Part shown: one piece after another, positions 17,334 through 26,133 of the stretch
Layout of the letters: the number at the start of each line of letters is the position of its first letter
Position numbering within the stretch: the stretch's first letter is position 1
Assembly (NCBI GenBank): GCA_035504415.1
Contig: DATJRY010000007.1
Coordinates: 1-64,000 of the forward strand
Direction: 5' to 3'
Origin: Candidatus Sulfotelmatobacter sp.
Lineage (GTDB): Bacteria > Vulcanimicrobiota > Vulcanimicrobiia > Vulcanimicrobiales > Vulcanimicrobiaceae
Length of the DNA: 64,000 nucleotides
Translations under genes and position numbers: made by a program
Notes under the pieces: generated by a model
What the model was told of the DNA's origin: nothing
The model's database searches: none
The model's input: the letters and a program-made list of their open reading frames with translations, nothing else

Positions 17334-19223
17334 TCAGCTGCGGGAGGCGACGACGGGCTCGTAGACTTTGCGCGCGATGAACAGGTCGAGCAGCTCGCGG
17401 TCGATCTTGCCGCGGTCGGCGAACTCTTTGACGAGGATGTCGAGCGCGCGCTCGACGGTGATCGCGGGCTTGTAGGGCCGATCGTTGGCGGTCAGCGCGT
17501 CGAAGACGTCGCTGATCGTGAGCAGCCGCACCTGCGGCGCGATCTCGCTGCCGCGCAGTCCGCGCGGATAACCGGTGCCGTCGAGGTGCTCGTGATGCCC
17601 GTAGGCCAGCTCGGCGACGTTGCGCCAGGGCGTGCGCATCCACGGGATCTCGCGCAAGAAGTAGAACGATTGGGTGACGTGCTGCTCCATCGCGCGCCGC
17701 TCGTCGACCGAGAGCGAGCCGCGCGGAATGCGCAGGAACGCCAGCTCCGCCTCGTCGAGCAGCGGCTTCTCGCCGTCGAGCTCGCGATAGGTCATGCGGG
17801 CGAGGGCGTCGAGGACGTCGCCGATCTCGGCGGCGACGACGCGCGGCTCGTTGGCGCCCTCGACCGACGCCAGCAGCTCGCGCAGCTGCGCGCGGCGGTG
17901 CTCGTCGGTCGTCTGCTCGATCGCCAGCAAGAAGCGCAGGCGGATCGTGTCGAGCCGCCCGTCGGGCAGCTTCTTGGCCTTCCCGAAGATGTACTCGGGG
18001 ACGGCGACCTTGCCGAAGTCGTGCAAGAGCGCGGCGTAGCGCATCTCACGCAGCTGGTCGGCGTCGAAGTGCAGGGCCGAGAGCGTGCCGCTGGCGACCG
18101 CGTTGATCGCCTCGGCTTGCAGCACCGTCAGCTCGGCGACCCGTTCGGAGTGGCCCTGGGTCGACTTGTCGCGCACCTCGATCGCCTTGACCGACGCCCG
18201 GACGAATTGCTCGAAGAGGTCCTGGATGCCGTCGAGCAGCGCCTTGTTCTCGAGCGCGACGCCGGCCTGCGAGGCCAGCGAGCGCAAGACGCGCTCGTCG
18301 CGGTCGGTGAACGGCTCGACGACCGCTTCGGTGTGCGCGGGCGACTCGAGCACGACCTCGAACGCCGGCTTGCGGTTGAGCAGCATGATGACGCCGACGA
18401 TGGTGTTCTCGTGGTCGCGCATCGGCACGGCCAGCACGGACTTGGTGCGATAACCGTTGGCGCGGTCGAAGCTCGGGTTGAACTTGTACTCGGCGTTCTC
18501 GGGAATCGTGTACGCGTCGTCGACGCGGACGGTCTCGCCGCTGATCGCGACGTAGCCGGAGATCGAGGTTCGCGAGAGCGGCAGCACGGCGCCCAGATAC
18601 GTTCCGCGGTCGTGCGGGCCGGTCTGCGCGACCGCGAAACGCAGCACGCGCTCGCCGTCGTCGCCGTCTTCGAGCAGGTAGAGCGAGCCGGAGTCGGCGT
18701 GGGTGAGCTCGCGCGCGCTGCGCACGATCGTGCTCTCGAGCTTGACGATGTCGCGCTCGGCCGAGAGTGCCAGACCGATCCGCAGCAGGTGGTCGGCCTC
18801 GCCGTGCAGCGCCTGGATCTCGCCGTGCGCCGCCAGCCGCGCGGCGGCTGCGCGCACGGTCGCCACCAGCGCCGCTCCGTCCGGCGGGCTGGTCACCCAG
18901 CCCCCGACGTCGGCGCACTCGGCCAGCCACGGCGCGCGGCTGGGTGACTCGGCCAGCACGACGGTGGTCGCGTTCTGGGTGCGGGCGATCAGGGCGAGGG
19001 CGCGCTCGACCGCCGGACGCGCCCCCAGCCGCAGCAGCCGGCCCTCGTCGACCAGGTAGACGACGGCCCGGCCGGCGTGCTCGCCGGCGTACGGAAAGGG
19101 CGCCGCGCGGTGGACGATCCCGGCGGCGTCGAGGGCGGAGGCGGCCGGCGCCGGCAATGCCAGCCCTTCGGGGTACACGAGGGCCAGCGAGGGAGCGCCT
19201 ACGATGGTAGACGGAATGAGCAC
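17334..19223 (-). CDS. GAF-HD-GYP cyclic-di-GMP phosphodiesterase
   Basis: 629 residues in three parts. Residues 1-140 have no recognised domain; about 150-325 is a GAF sensor (SGSLYLLEDGDDGERVLRFAVAQTG, SISGYVAISGETVRVDDAY, SVLAVPMRDHENTIVGVIMLLNR). Residues about 345-620 are an HD-GYP domain with intact RDKSTQGHSERVAEL, LLHDFGKVAVPEYIF and HHEHLDGTGYPRGL. An insertion of about 100 residues between the HD and GYP halves is longer than usual. GTG 19223 follows AGGAGG by only a few bases. Expected to hydrolyse c-di-GMP to GMP. Confidence 0.9.
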   Translation of the reverse strand: MLIPSTIVGAPSLALVYPEGLALPAPAASALDAAGIVHRAAPFPYAGEHAGRAVVYLVDEGRLLRLGARPAVERALALIARTQNATTVVLAESPSRAPWLAECADVGGWVTSPPDGAALVATVRAAAARLAAHGEIQALHGEADHLLRIGLALSAERDIVKLESTIVRSARELTHADSGSLYLLEDGDDGERVLRFAVAQTGPHDRGTYLGAVLPLSRTSISGYVAISGETVRVDDAYTIPENAEYKFNPSFDRANGYRTKSVLAVPMRDHENTIVGVIMLLNRKPAFEVVLESPAHTEAVVEPFTDRDERVLRSLASQAGVALENKALLDGIQDLFEQFVRASVKAIEVRDKSTQGHSERVAELTVLQAEAINAVASGTLSALHFDADQLREMRYAALLHDFGKVAVPEYIFGKAKKLPDGRLDTIRLRFLLAIEQTTDEHRRAQLRELLASVEGANEPRVVAAEIGDVLDALARMTYRELDGEKPLLDEAELAFLRIPRGSLSVDERRAMEQHVTQSFYFLREIPWMRTPWRNVAELAYGHHEHLDGTGYPRGLRGSEIAPQVRLLTISDVFDALTANDRPYKPAITVERALDILVKEFADRGKIDRELLDLFIARKVYEPVVASRS

Positions 19224-19304
19224 GGACCTCCTCGGTGAGTACTTAGACGCGAGCGCGAATCGCCCCCGGGGGCGGGCCTGCCGGGGCGTCGAACTGCGGG
19301 CCGG

Positions 19305-19721
19305 ATGACCGATGACGTGATCGCCACGCGCGCTCGCGCCCTGGCGGGTGCGCTGACGGAGAGCGGGTTCGCCCGGCTGCGGATCCGTGACGGTGAAACT
19401 GAGATCGAGCTGCGCCGCTCGGTCCGCGGTGCCGTGGCCGTGGCGCCGGCGGCGGGCGAGGCGCCGGCGAACGGCGCCCCCGCTCCGGCCGAGCGCCGGG
19501 CCGACGTCGTCGCCAGCGACGTCGTCGGCGTGGTCCGCTTCCTACGGCCGCCGGTGACCGAAGGCCAGGAGCTCGACACCGACCGCGAGCTGGCCTACGT
19601 CGAGACGCTCGGCATCCGTAACCCCGTCCGCTCCCGCGGCACCGGCCGCATCGCCGCCGTCCTGGTCAACGACGGCCAACCCGTCGAGTACGGCCAACCC
19701 CTCTTCACGGTAGAACGGTGA
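19305..19721 (+). CDS. Biotin carboxyl carrier protein-like, biotinyl lysine absent
   Basis: 138 residues. The N-terminus (ALTESGFARLRIRDGETEIELRR) and Ala/Pro linker match AccB, and GRIAAVLVNDGQPVEYGQPLFTVE is the classic C-terminal half of the biotinyl/lipoyl domain. In the hairpin where AccB has EAMKM the sequence reads VETLGIRN: Gly103 (19611-19613) replaces the lysine that carries biotin and no Lys is nearby. It therefore should not be biotinylated, yet it lies directly upstream of accC. It may be a structural paralogue with a functional accB elsewhere. Confidence 0.75.
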   Translation: MTDDVIATRARALAGALTESGFARLRIRDGETEIELRRSVRGAVAVAPAAGEAPANGAPAPAERRADVVASDVVGVVRFLRPPVTEGQELDTDRELAYVETLGIRNPVRSRGTGRIAAVLVNDGQPVEYGQPLFTVER

Positions 19722-19801
19722 CAGAAAGCAGCATGATGTTGCGCGCGCCCTCGGGGCACGTTGAACGTACGGACGTGGTGAGCGCGCGCGGTCCATGGGG
19801 G

Positions 19802-19824
19802 CCCCGCGCGCGAAGCGCGTGGGG
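19802..19824 (+). promoter_or_regulatory. Hairpin in the accC leader
   Basis: CCCCGCGCGC (19802-19811), loop GAA, GCGCGTGGGG (19815-19824) form a 10-pair stem with one G-T wobble in the 136-bp gap between the BCCP-like gene and accC. It ends 33 bp before the accC ATG and could attenuate or uncouple the two genes. No T-tract follows. Confidence 0.35.
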
Positions 19825-19857
19825 GGCGCGGAGCCGGGGGCGGAGCGCCGTTTAACT

Positions 19858-21213
19858 ATGTTCAAGAAAGTTCTCATCGCCAATCGTGGCGAGATCGCGC
19901 TTCGCATCAACCGCGCTTGCCATGAGTTGGGCGTGGCGACGGTCGCGATCTTCTCCGAAGCCGATCGCAACTCGCTGCACGTGCGCTATGCCGACGAGGC
20001 GTTCTGCGTCGGGCCCGGCCCCGTCGTGCGCTCGTATCTCAACGTTCCCAACATCATCAGTGCGGCCTTGATCAGCGGCTGCGACGCAATCCATCCCGGC
20101 TACGGTTTCCTGGCCGAGAACGCGCGCTTCGCCGAGATCGCGGCCGACCACGGCCTGACGTTCATCGGGCCCAAGCCCGGCGTCATCGCGGCGATGGGCG
20201 ACAAGGCGACGGCGCGCCGCATCATGCGCGAGGCCGGCGTTCCGACGACGCCCGGCAGCGACATCGTCGCGTCGGTCGACGAGGCCCGCGGGATCGCCGA
20301 CGGAATCGGCTACCCGATCCTGCTCAAGGCCACCGCCGGCGGCGGGGGCAAGGGAATGCGCGAGGTCCACCGGCCGGAGGACCTCGCGACCGCCTTCGCG
20401 ACCGCGCAAGCCGAGGCGGAGGCGTCGTTCAAAGACGGGCGCATGTACGTCGAGAAGCTGATCGTCAATCCGCGCCACATCGAGGTGCAGGTGCTGGCCG
20501 ACGAGCACGGCGGCGTCGTCCACCTCGGCGAGCGCGACTGTTCGGTGCAGAAGCCCTCGCACCAGAAGCTGATCGAAGAGGCGCCCGCGCCGGACTTCGA
20601 TCCGGCGCTGCGCGACCGGCTGCACGACATCGCGACGACCGCGACGCGCGCGGTCGGGTACTCGAACGCGGGAACGCTCGAGTTCCTGGTCAGCGGCGAG
20701 CAGATCTACTTCATGGAGATGAACACGCGCATCCAGGTCGAGCACCCGGTGACCGAGCTGGTCTACGGCGTCGACTTGGTCAAGGAGCAGGTGCGCATCG
20801 CGGCCGGCGAGCCGCTGGGTTTCTCGCAGGACGACATGCACCCGCACGGTCACGCGATCGAAGTGCGCGTCAACGCTGAGGATCCCGACCATAACTTCGC
20901 GCCGGCCGCCGGCACGCTGACGACGGTCGTGTTCCCCGGCGGCCCCGGCATTCGCGTCGACACGCACGTCTACGGCGGCGCGCTGGTCCCGCCGTTCTAC
21001 GACTCGATGCTGGCCAAGATCGTCGCGGTCGGGCGCACGCGCGAGTCGGCGATCCTGCGGATGGAACGCGCGCTGGGCGAAACGCGTATCGAAGGGGTGA
21101 AGACCACCGTCGAGTTCTGCCGCGAGGTGCTGGCCGATCCGGAGTTCCGCGCCGGCGGCATCGGCGTGGGTTGGCTGCCGGCCTACCTCACGCGGAGGGC
21201 GCAACCGGTCTGA
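19858..21213 (+). CDS. accC: Acetyl-CoA carboxylase, biotin carboxylase subunit
   Basis: It carboxylates biotin on BCCP using ATP and bicarbonate. The 451 residues begin MFKKVLIANRGEIALRI and include HPGYGFLAENARFAEI, the ATP-grasp loop KATAGGGGKGMREV, EVQVLADEHGGVVHLGERDCSVQ, FMEMNTRIQVEHPVTELVYGVDLV and a normal C-terminal domain. ATG 19858 gives the family-typical N-terminus. No accA or accD is in the window. Confidence 0.96.
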   Translation: MFKKVLIANRGEIALRINRACHELGVATVAIFSEADRNSLHVRYADEAFCVGPGPVVRSYLNVPNIISAALISGCDAIHPGYGFLAENARFAEIAADHGLTFIGPKPGVIAAMGDKATARRIMREAGVPTTPGSDIVASVDEARGIADGIGYPILLKATAGGGGKGMREVHRPEDLATAFATAQAEAEASFKDGRMYVEKLIVNPRHIEVQVLADEHGGVVHLGERDCSVQKPSHQKLIEEAPAPDFDPALRDRLHDIATTATRAVGYSNAGTLEFLVSGEQIYFMEMNTRIQVEHPVTELVYGVDLVKEQVRIAAGEPLGFSQDDMHPHGHAIEVRVNAEDPDHNFAPAAGTLTTVVFPGGPGIRVDTHVYGGALVPPFYDSMLAKIVAVGRTRESAILRMERALGETRIEGVKTTVEFCREVLADPEFRAGGIGVGWLPAYLTRRAQPV

Positions 21214-21215
21214 TC

Positions 21216-21635
21216 ATGGCCGCCACCTTCTCCCGCCGGCATGCCCGCGAGCTGGCCTTGCAGGCTCTGTACGGCACCGAGATCGGGAAGCGCCAGCCCG
21301 ACGAGATGCTGACCGAGACGCTGGCGCGCACCGATTCCTCGGAGATCCGCGCCTTCGTGCGCGACTTGGTGCTCGGAACGCTCGAGCACGCGCACGAGTC
21401 GGACGCGCTGGTCGCGCCGCTGCTCGAAGGGTGGACCCTCGACCGGCTGCCGACCATCGATCGCATCGTGCTGCGCACGGCCGCCTTCGAGCTGACGCAC
21501 CGCAAGGAGACCGAGCCGGCCGTCGTCCTCAACGAGGCCGTCGAGCTGGCCAAGAAGTTCTCGACCGAGGACTCCGGCCGCTACGTCAACGGCGTGCTGG
21601 CGCGGCTGCTCGAACGGACGTCGGCGACCCCGTGA
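21216..21635 (+). CDS. nusB: Transcription antitermination factor NusB
   Basis: 139 residues: FSRRHARELALQALYGTEI, LVAPLLEGWTLDRLPTIDRIVLRTAAFEL and AVVLNEAVELAKKFSTEDSGRYVNGVLARL are textbook NusB. It pairs with S10 (NusE) on boxA RNA to support rRNA antitermination. ATG 21216 is 2 bp behind the accC stop; its own stop overlaps the PBP start as GTGA. Confidence 0.95.
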   Translation: MAATFSRRHARELALQALYGTEIGKRQPDEMLTETLARTDSSEIRAFVRDLVLGTLEHAHESDALVAPLLEGWTLDRLPTIDRIVLRTAAFELTHRKETEPAVVLNEAVELAKKFSTEDSGRYVNGVLARLLERTSATP

Positions 21636-23809
21636 GCCGAGCCGTCGCGCGACCGCGTGCCCCGGCGCGCCGCCGCAAGCGCGGCGGCCCCGTCAACGCG
21701 ATGGGGATCCTCAAGACGCTGGGGATCATCGCGCTCTTCGTCGTGCTGCTGTTCGCCGGCATCGTGGCCGGGATCGTCGCCTCGTACTCGCGCAACCTGC
21801 CCGACATCAACCGGATGGCGGACTATCAGCCCTCGCGCTCGACCCGCGTCTACGCGCGCAACGGCCTGCTGTTGGCCAACCTGTACCGCGAGAACCGCAT
21901 CTACGTCACGATCGACCGGGTACCGATCCGCGTGCGCGATGCGTTCATCGCGACCGAGGACGCGCATTTCTACCAGCACCACGGCGTCGATTTCGGCGGG
22001 ATCATGCGCGCCGCCATCGCCGACTGGCGCCATCAGCAGTTCCAAGGCGCCTCGACGATCACGCAGCAGCTGGCGCGCGGATTGTTCCTGAGCAACGAGG
22101 TCTCGTTCTCGCGCAAGATCCAGGAAGCGCTGCTGGCGATCGAGATCGAGCGCTACTACACCAAGGACGAGATCCTCGAGCGCTACCTCAACCTGATCTA
22201 CTTCGGCTCTGGCGCGTACGGCGTCGATGCCGCGGCGCACACGTATTTCGGCACCGACGTCGGGCGGCTCACGCTGGCGCAAGCGGCGATCTTGGCCGGT
22301 CTGCCCGCGGCGCCGTCGGACTACTCGCCGTACGTCGACATGACGCGCGCCAAGGAACGCCAGCGCCACGTGCTCGACCGCATGGTCGACGCCGGCTTCA
22401 TCACCCAGGCGCAGGCCGACGTGGCGTATCGCGCGCCGCTGGGGCTGATCGGCGAACGCCCGCAGGGCTTGCAGTCGTACCGCTATCCGTACTTCACGAC
22501 CTACGTCACGCATCTGCTCGAAGGACAGTTCGGCACCCAGGCGACGTTCGAGAGCGGGCTGCAGGTCTACACGACGCTCGATCCGGCCATGCAGCAGGCG
22601 GCGGAGGCGGCGGTGTCGTGGGGCATTCGGCAAGCCGCCGCGGAGGGGATCAACGCGCACCAAGGTGCGCTGGTCGCGCTCAAACCGTCGACCGGCGAGA
22701 TCTTGGCGATGGTCGGCGGGGCGACGCCGTTCTCGGTGACCAATCAGTTCAACCGCGCCTGGCAGGCGCGCCGGCAGCCCGGCTCGTCGTTCAAGATCTA
22801 CGAGTACACCGCCGAGATCGACGCCGGCCATCCGCCGACGACGATCGTCGACGACTCGCCGATCAGCTTCCCGATGGGGAACGGCACGCGCTGGGCGCCG
22901 ATGGACGACGACGATCGCTTCGACGGGCCGATGACGCTGCGCACGGCGCTGGCGCAGTCGCGCAACGTCGTCGCGGTCAAGATCGCACAGGACCTGGGGA
23001 TCGATCGCGTCATCGAGTACGCCAAGCGGATGGGCGTCACCGCGCCGCTCGAGCCGAACCTCTCGCTGGCGCTGGGTTCGTCGGGCGTCTCCCCGCTCGA
23101 TCAGGCGACCGGCTACGCGACGCTGGCGAACCAAGGCGTGCACATCACGCCCTCGCCGATCCGCATCGTGCGCGACGCGCTCGGCACGCCGGTTCTCGAC
23201 AACACCTACCCCGAGCAGACCGAGGTCGTCAGCGCCGGCGTCGCCTACGTGATGACCTCGATGCTGGAGTCGGTCATCACCTCGGGGACCGGCTATCCGA
23301 ACGCCGACATCGGCCGCCCCGCCGCCGGCAAGACCGGCACCACCTCGAGCTTCCGCGACGCGTGGTTCGTCGGGTACACGCCCGACTTGGTCGCGGCGGT
23401 GTGGATCGGCAACGACAACTACGCGCGCATGAACGAGTCGTACGGCGGCAACGTGCCGGCACGCATCTGGGCGCGCTTCATGAAAGCCGCGCTGGCGCAC
23501 ACGCCCAAGCACGACTTCACCTTCCCCGGCGGCGAGGTCAAGAAAGTTCGCATGTGCGGCACCGGCAAGGTCGAGGTGTTCCTGACCGGGACCGAGCCGC
23601 CCGACATGTGCACGCTCCCGCTCGAGCCGAGCAAAGCGTCGGCGGTGCCGAGTGCGGCACGGCCGGCGGCGATTCCGACCGTCGCGCCGGTGCGTGCCGC
23701 GCCGGTACCGCCCGCCGCGGTCGCCCCGGCCGCGCCGACGACCGATACCGTCACCGACGGTCAGAACTCGGTGCCGATCGGCCCCGCCGACGCGACGCCG
23801 CCGCCGTGA
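21632..23809 (+). CDS. Class A penicillin-binding protein (PBP1A-type)
   Basis: A bifunctional peptidoglycan synthase of 725 residues. A basic N-terminus and membrane helix (LGIIALFVVLLFAGIVAGIV) precede a GT51 glycosyltransferase domain with the catalytic Glu in ATEDAHFYQHHGVDFGG and QGASTITQQLARGLFL. The transpeptidase domain carries the active Ser in RRQPGSSFKIYEYT, the SRN triad in AQSRNVVAVKI, and AGKTGTTSSFRDAWFVGYTP. The Ala/Pro-rich tail (about 670-725) is probably unstructured. GTGA overlap with nusB and with xseA. Confidence 0.94.
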   Translation: MSRAVARPRAPARRRKRGGPVNAMGILKTLGIIALFVVLLFAGIVAGIVASYSRNLPDINRMADYQPSRSTRVYARNGLLLANLYRENRIYVTIDRVPIRVRDAFIATEDAHFYQHHGVDFGGIMRAAIADWRHQQFQGASTITQQLARGLFLSNEVSFSRKIQEALLAIEIERYYTKDEILERYLNLIYFGSGAYGVDAAAHTYFGTDVGRLTLAQAAILAGLPAAPSDYSPYVDMTRAKERQRHVLDRMVDAGFITQAQADVAYRAPLGLIGERPQGLQSYRYPYFTTYVTHLLEGQFGTQATFESGLQVYTTLDPAMQQAAEAAVSWGIRQAAAEGINAHQGALVALKPSTGEILAMVGGATPFSVTNQFNRAWQARRQPGSSFKIYEYTAEIDAGHPPTTIVDDSPISFPMGNGTRWAPMDDDDRFDGPMTLRTALAQSRNVVAVKIAQDLGIDRVIEYAKRMGVTAPLEPNLSLALGSSGVSPLDQATGYATLANQGVHITPSPIRIVRDALGTPVLDNTYPEQTEVVSAGVAYVMTSMLESVITSGTGYPNADIGRPAAGKTGTTSSFRDAWFVGYTPDLVAAVWIGNDNYARMNESYGGNVPARIWARFMKAALAHTPKHDFTFPGGEVKKVRMCGTGKVEVFLTGTEPPDMCTLPLEPSKASAVPSAARPAAIPTVAPVRAAPVPPAAVAPAAPTTDTVTDGQNSVPIGPADATPPP

Positions 23810-25239
23810 TCTCGCCGCGCGACTGGTCGACCGTGCGGGTCGTCGGCGTGGCGCGCTTGGCGAACTACCTCAAGCGCAAGCTCGAAGCGGACGCGAATCT
23901 CGCGCAGCTCGGCGTGCGCGGCGAGATCACCAACCTGCGCGTGCAGACCACCGGCGGCTGGAACTTCGACGTCAAGGACCGCGACGCGGTGCTGGCGTGC
24001 TTCGCCTTCGCCGGCGACGCCGCCACCTTTCCCGAAGCGCGCAACGGCGACGCGGTCGTCGTCTACGGCCGCATCTCGAGCTACGAGCGCGCCAGCAAGT
24101 ATCAGCTGGTCGCGCGCCACCTCGAGCACGAGGGCGTCGGCGCGCTGCACGCGCGGGTCGAAGAGCTGCGCAAGAAGCTCGAGGCCGAGGGGCTGTTCCG
24201 GGCCGAGCGCAAGCGCCCGCTGCCGCGCTACCCGTTCCGCGTCGTGCTGGTCGGCTCGCGCACCGGCGACGGCACGCGCGACTTCCTCACCCAGGCCCGC
24301 GCGCGCGCGCCGCAGGTGACGGTCGAGCTGGCCGAGACCGCGGTGCAGGGTGACGTCGCGACCCAGATCGTCGCCGCGCTGCGCGCCGCCGCCGCGCGCA
24401 AACCGGATCTGATCGTGCTCGCGCGCGGCGGCGGCTCGTTCGAAGACCTGTTCGTGTTCAACGACGAGCGGGTGGTGCGCGCGATCGTCGCCTCGCCGAT
24501 TCCGGTCGTGACCGCGATCGGCCACGAGTCGAACACCTCGCTGGCCGACTACGCGGCCGATCACCAGGCCCCGACGCCCTCGACCGCGGCTCAGACGGTG
24601 CTGCCGCGGCGCGACGATCTGCTGCGCGAGCTGCGCCGTGACCGCGAACGATTGACCGCCGCGCTGCGAACGAAGATCGTGCGCGCGCGCACGACGCTCG
24701 AGCGGATCGAGCACCGCACGCCGCTGGCCGATCCGGCGCTGCTGCTGGCCGGCCGCCGGCAACGACTCGACGCCGCCGCGGCCGCGTTGCGCAGCGGGTT
24801 GCGAACCGGGCTGCACGCGCGTCGCGCGCGCCTGGTCGCCGTGGAACGTGCGTTCCTGCGCCGCTCGCCCGACGCGCTGCTTGCGGCGCGGCGCGCGCGG
24901 CTGGGCGAGCTGCGGGCGCGGCTGGCCCGCGACTTCGTCGCCGCCCGCCGAGCCCGGCGCGACGCCCACGCGCTGCGCCTGGACGACGCGTTTCGGCGGA
25001 TCGTGGAGCGGGCCGGCCGGCGGGTCGCGGTGGCGGCCGCGCAGCTGGGCGGAGCCGACCCGCGCGCGTTGCTGCGCCGGGGTTACGCCATCGTCGCGCG
25101 CGCCGACGGCCACGTCTTGCTCGACCCGGCCGACGCGCCGAGCGGGACGCGCCTGCGCGTCCAGCTCGCTCGCGGAGAGCTGGCCGCCCGCGTCGAATCG
25201 GAGATCACGGATGCCGGAGAACAAATCGGCCTCTTTTGA
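23806..25239 (+). CDS. xseA: Exodeoxyribonuclease VII large subunit
   Basis: 477 residues. N-terminal OB domain (VGVARLANYLKRKLEAD, GEITNLRVQTTGGWNFDVKDRDAVLACFAF), then the catalytic region PFRVVLVGSRTGDGTRDFLTQA, LIVLARGGGSFEDLFVFNDERVVRAI and TAIGHESNTSLADYAADHQAPTPSTAA with the conserved Asp. A long Arg/Ala-rich coiled coil follows. In most homologues the VGSxTGAA motif has Ala where this protein has DG. Degrades single-stranded DNA with XseB. Confidence 0.93.
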   Translation: MISPRDWSTVRVVGVARLANYLKRKLEADANLAQLGVRGEITNLRVQTTGGWNFDVKDRDAVLACFAFAGDAATFPEARNGDAVVVYGRISSYERASKYQLVARHLEHEGVGALHARVEELRKKLEAEGLFRAERKRPLPRYPFRVVLVGSRTGDGTRDFLTQARARAPQVTVELAETAVQGDVATQIVAALRAAAARKPDLIVLARGGGSFEDLFVFNDERVVRAIVASPIPVVTAIGHESNTSLADYAADHQAPTPSTAAQTVLPRRDDLLRELRRDRERLTAALRTKIVRARTTLERIEHRTPLADPALLLAGRRQRLDAAAAALRSGLRTGLHARRARLVAVERAFLRRSPDALLAARRARLGELRARLARDFVAARRARRDAHALRLDDAFRRIVERAGRRVAVAAAQLGGADPRALLRRGYAIVARADGHVLLDPADAPSGTRLRVQLARGELAARVESEITDAGEQIGLF

Positions 25240-25456
25240 GGCCTCCCTCGCTCGTCTCGGCGAGATCGTGACCGACCTCGAACGCGAAGGCGTCGAGCTC
25301 GAACGCGCGGTCGCGCTGTTCGACGAAGGCCGCGCCTTGGTGGCGCAGTGCGAGAAGATGCTCGTGGCCGCCGAAGAGCGCCTGCGCCAAACCGCGGTCC
25401 CCGACACCGCCCCGGCCGCCGAAGAACCGCTCGAAGAAGAAGAGATTCCGTTCTAG
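25211..25456 (+). CDS. xseB: Exodeoxyribonuclease VII small subunit
   Basis: 81 residues: SFEASLARLGEIVTDLEREGVELERAVALFDEGRALVAQCEKMLVAAEERL is the XseB helical pattern; the acidic tail EEPLEEEEIPF is typical. It overlaps xseA by 29 bp. Its final codons and stop (TTCCGTTCTAG) contain the first copy of the 8-bp repeat CGTTCTAG, so the accessory island begins exactly at the end of this essential-type housekeeping gene. Confidence 0.93.
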   Translation: MPENKSASFEASLARLGEIVTDLEREGVELERAVALFDEGRALVAQCEKMLVAAEERLRQTAVPDTAPAAEEPLEEEEIPF

Positions 25457-25472
25457 CGTTCTAGCGTTCTAG
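25449..25472 (+). repeat. Three tandem copies of CGTTCTAG at the island's left border
   Basis: CGTTCTAG is repeated three times without gap (25449-25456, 25457-25464, 25465-25472). Single copies recur at 30622-30629 and 32762-32769, each directly behind an IS-like right end. The first copy is part of xseB. The pattern resembles target-site duplications from repeated insertion at one point, with the tandem copies left by excision; this is an inference. Confidence 0.85.
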
Positions 25473-25702
25473 TGTTGTCTCACAGTAAGTGCCGAATTTC
25501 GGCCACTTAGTGTGAAATGCGGTACTTCTCGTGAAATGGGTGCCGCAGCAGTCGAAAGCCCGCAGAAAACGCCGCGCAAACGCGCGGCGTTTTCTGCATC
25601 CCGAACGTAAGAACGGCGCCCAACGCATTTTCTTAGCGCGTTTCGCGTTTCACGATAACTCGCCGCCATTTCACAAGAAGTCGTCGACCATTTCACAGTA
25701 AC
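25473..25702. mobile_element. IS-like left end with six subterminal repeats
   Basis: It starts TGTTGTCTCAC (25473-25483), whose core GTTGTCTCAC is inverted at the right border (GTGAGACAAC, 32750-32759). Copies of an approximately 15-bp motif ATTTCACNNTAAGT lie at 25505-25519 and 25524-25538 (reverse orientation) and at 25647-25660, 25667-25681 and 25689-25702 (forward), with a related TCTCACAGTAAGT at 25479. Multiple subterminal repeats like these are known in IS21-family ends; the family assignment is from memory. No transposase gene is present. Confidence 0.6.
25562..25597. terminator. Perfect 16-bp inverted repeat, bidirectional terminator-like
   Basis: GCAGAAAACGCCGCGC (25562-25577) pairs exactly with GCGCGGCGTTTTCTGC (25582-25597) around AAAC. 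The T-run is inside the stem, as in bidirectional terminators. It probably ends the nusB-pbp-xseA-xseB transcript and insulates the island. Confidence 0.7.
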
Positions 25703-25744
25703 CCGTCGACGAGCGCACCGAGCGTTGATAGAGCGTCAAAAAAG

Positions 25745-25780
25745 AAGCCTCGGATTGCCTCCGAGGCTTTCTCTTTTTGC
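25745..25780. terminator. Intrinsic terminator with T-rich tail
   Basis: AAGCCTCGGA (25745-25754), loop TTGCC, TCCGAGGCTT (25760-25769), then TCTCTTTTT. An A-run (TCAAAAAAG) precedes it, so it could also work on the minus strand. It lies inside the island's left border. Confidence 0.8.
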
Positions 25781-26051
25781 TGCGGTCGGAGTGCCGCGCC
25801 AGACCGCAACCTTGATCAGAGGCTCGAGCGGCGAGGGGAGGAGGCTTGAAGACGATGGCATCCTGCAGGGAGGCTGCCCGCGCGGCAGCGGACTCAACGT
25901 CCGGGTCCTCACCCTCTCGACGCGTTCCCCGCGAAAATGGAACTAGAGGAACCTGTTGCGGGCCTACGTCCAGACCTCGCCGGACATCGCTGTATCGGTC
26001 CGACGCGCTTTCGAGAAGATCGGGGCCGAGCGGCCCCGGGGGAAGGCGCAT
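25781..26051. other. Non-coding stretch between island border and protease promoter
   Basis: No open frame here resembles a known protein on either strand. It contains a short GC hairpin (CGGGGCCG / CGGCCCCG, 26021-26038). Base composition is intermediate between the GC-rich host and the island genes, so it may be scar material of earlier insertions. Confidence 0.4.
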
Positions 26052-26081
26052 TTGATACGGCGCGGACTTTGGCTGTATGAT
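26052..26081 (+). promoter_or_regulatory. Sigma-70-type promoter of the protease-TIR operon
   Basis: TTGATA (26052-26057), 18-bp spacer, TATGAT (26076-26081). Transcription would start near 26088, which excludes ATG 26077 as the protease start and supports ATG 26134. Confidence 0.6.
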
Positions 26082-26133
26082 CGAGCCATCCGCTCACGTC
26101 AGACGTACAGTGAGCATTCCCGAGCGGAGAAGA

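Noticed and set aside
25671-26051. 126-codon minus-strand open frame at the island border
   Set aside because: The product has no recognisable pattern, and the frame crosses the terminator and repeat region; likely chance.
26077-26133. Earlier ATG start for the protease
   Set aside because: ATG 26077 overlaps the proposed -10 element, and the extra residues precede the natural signal-peptide n-region.
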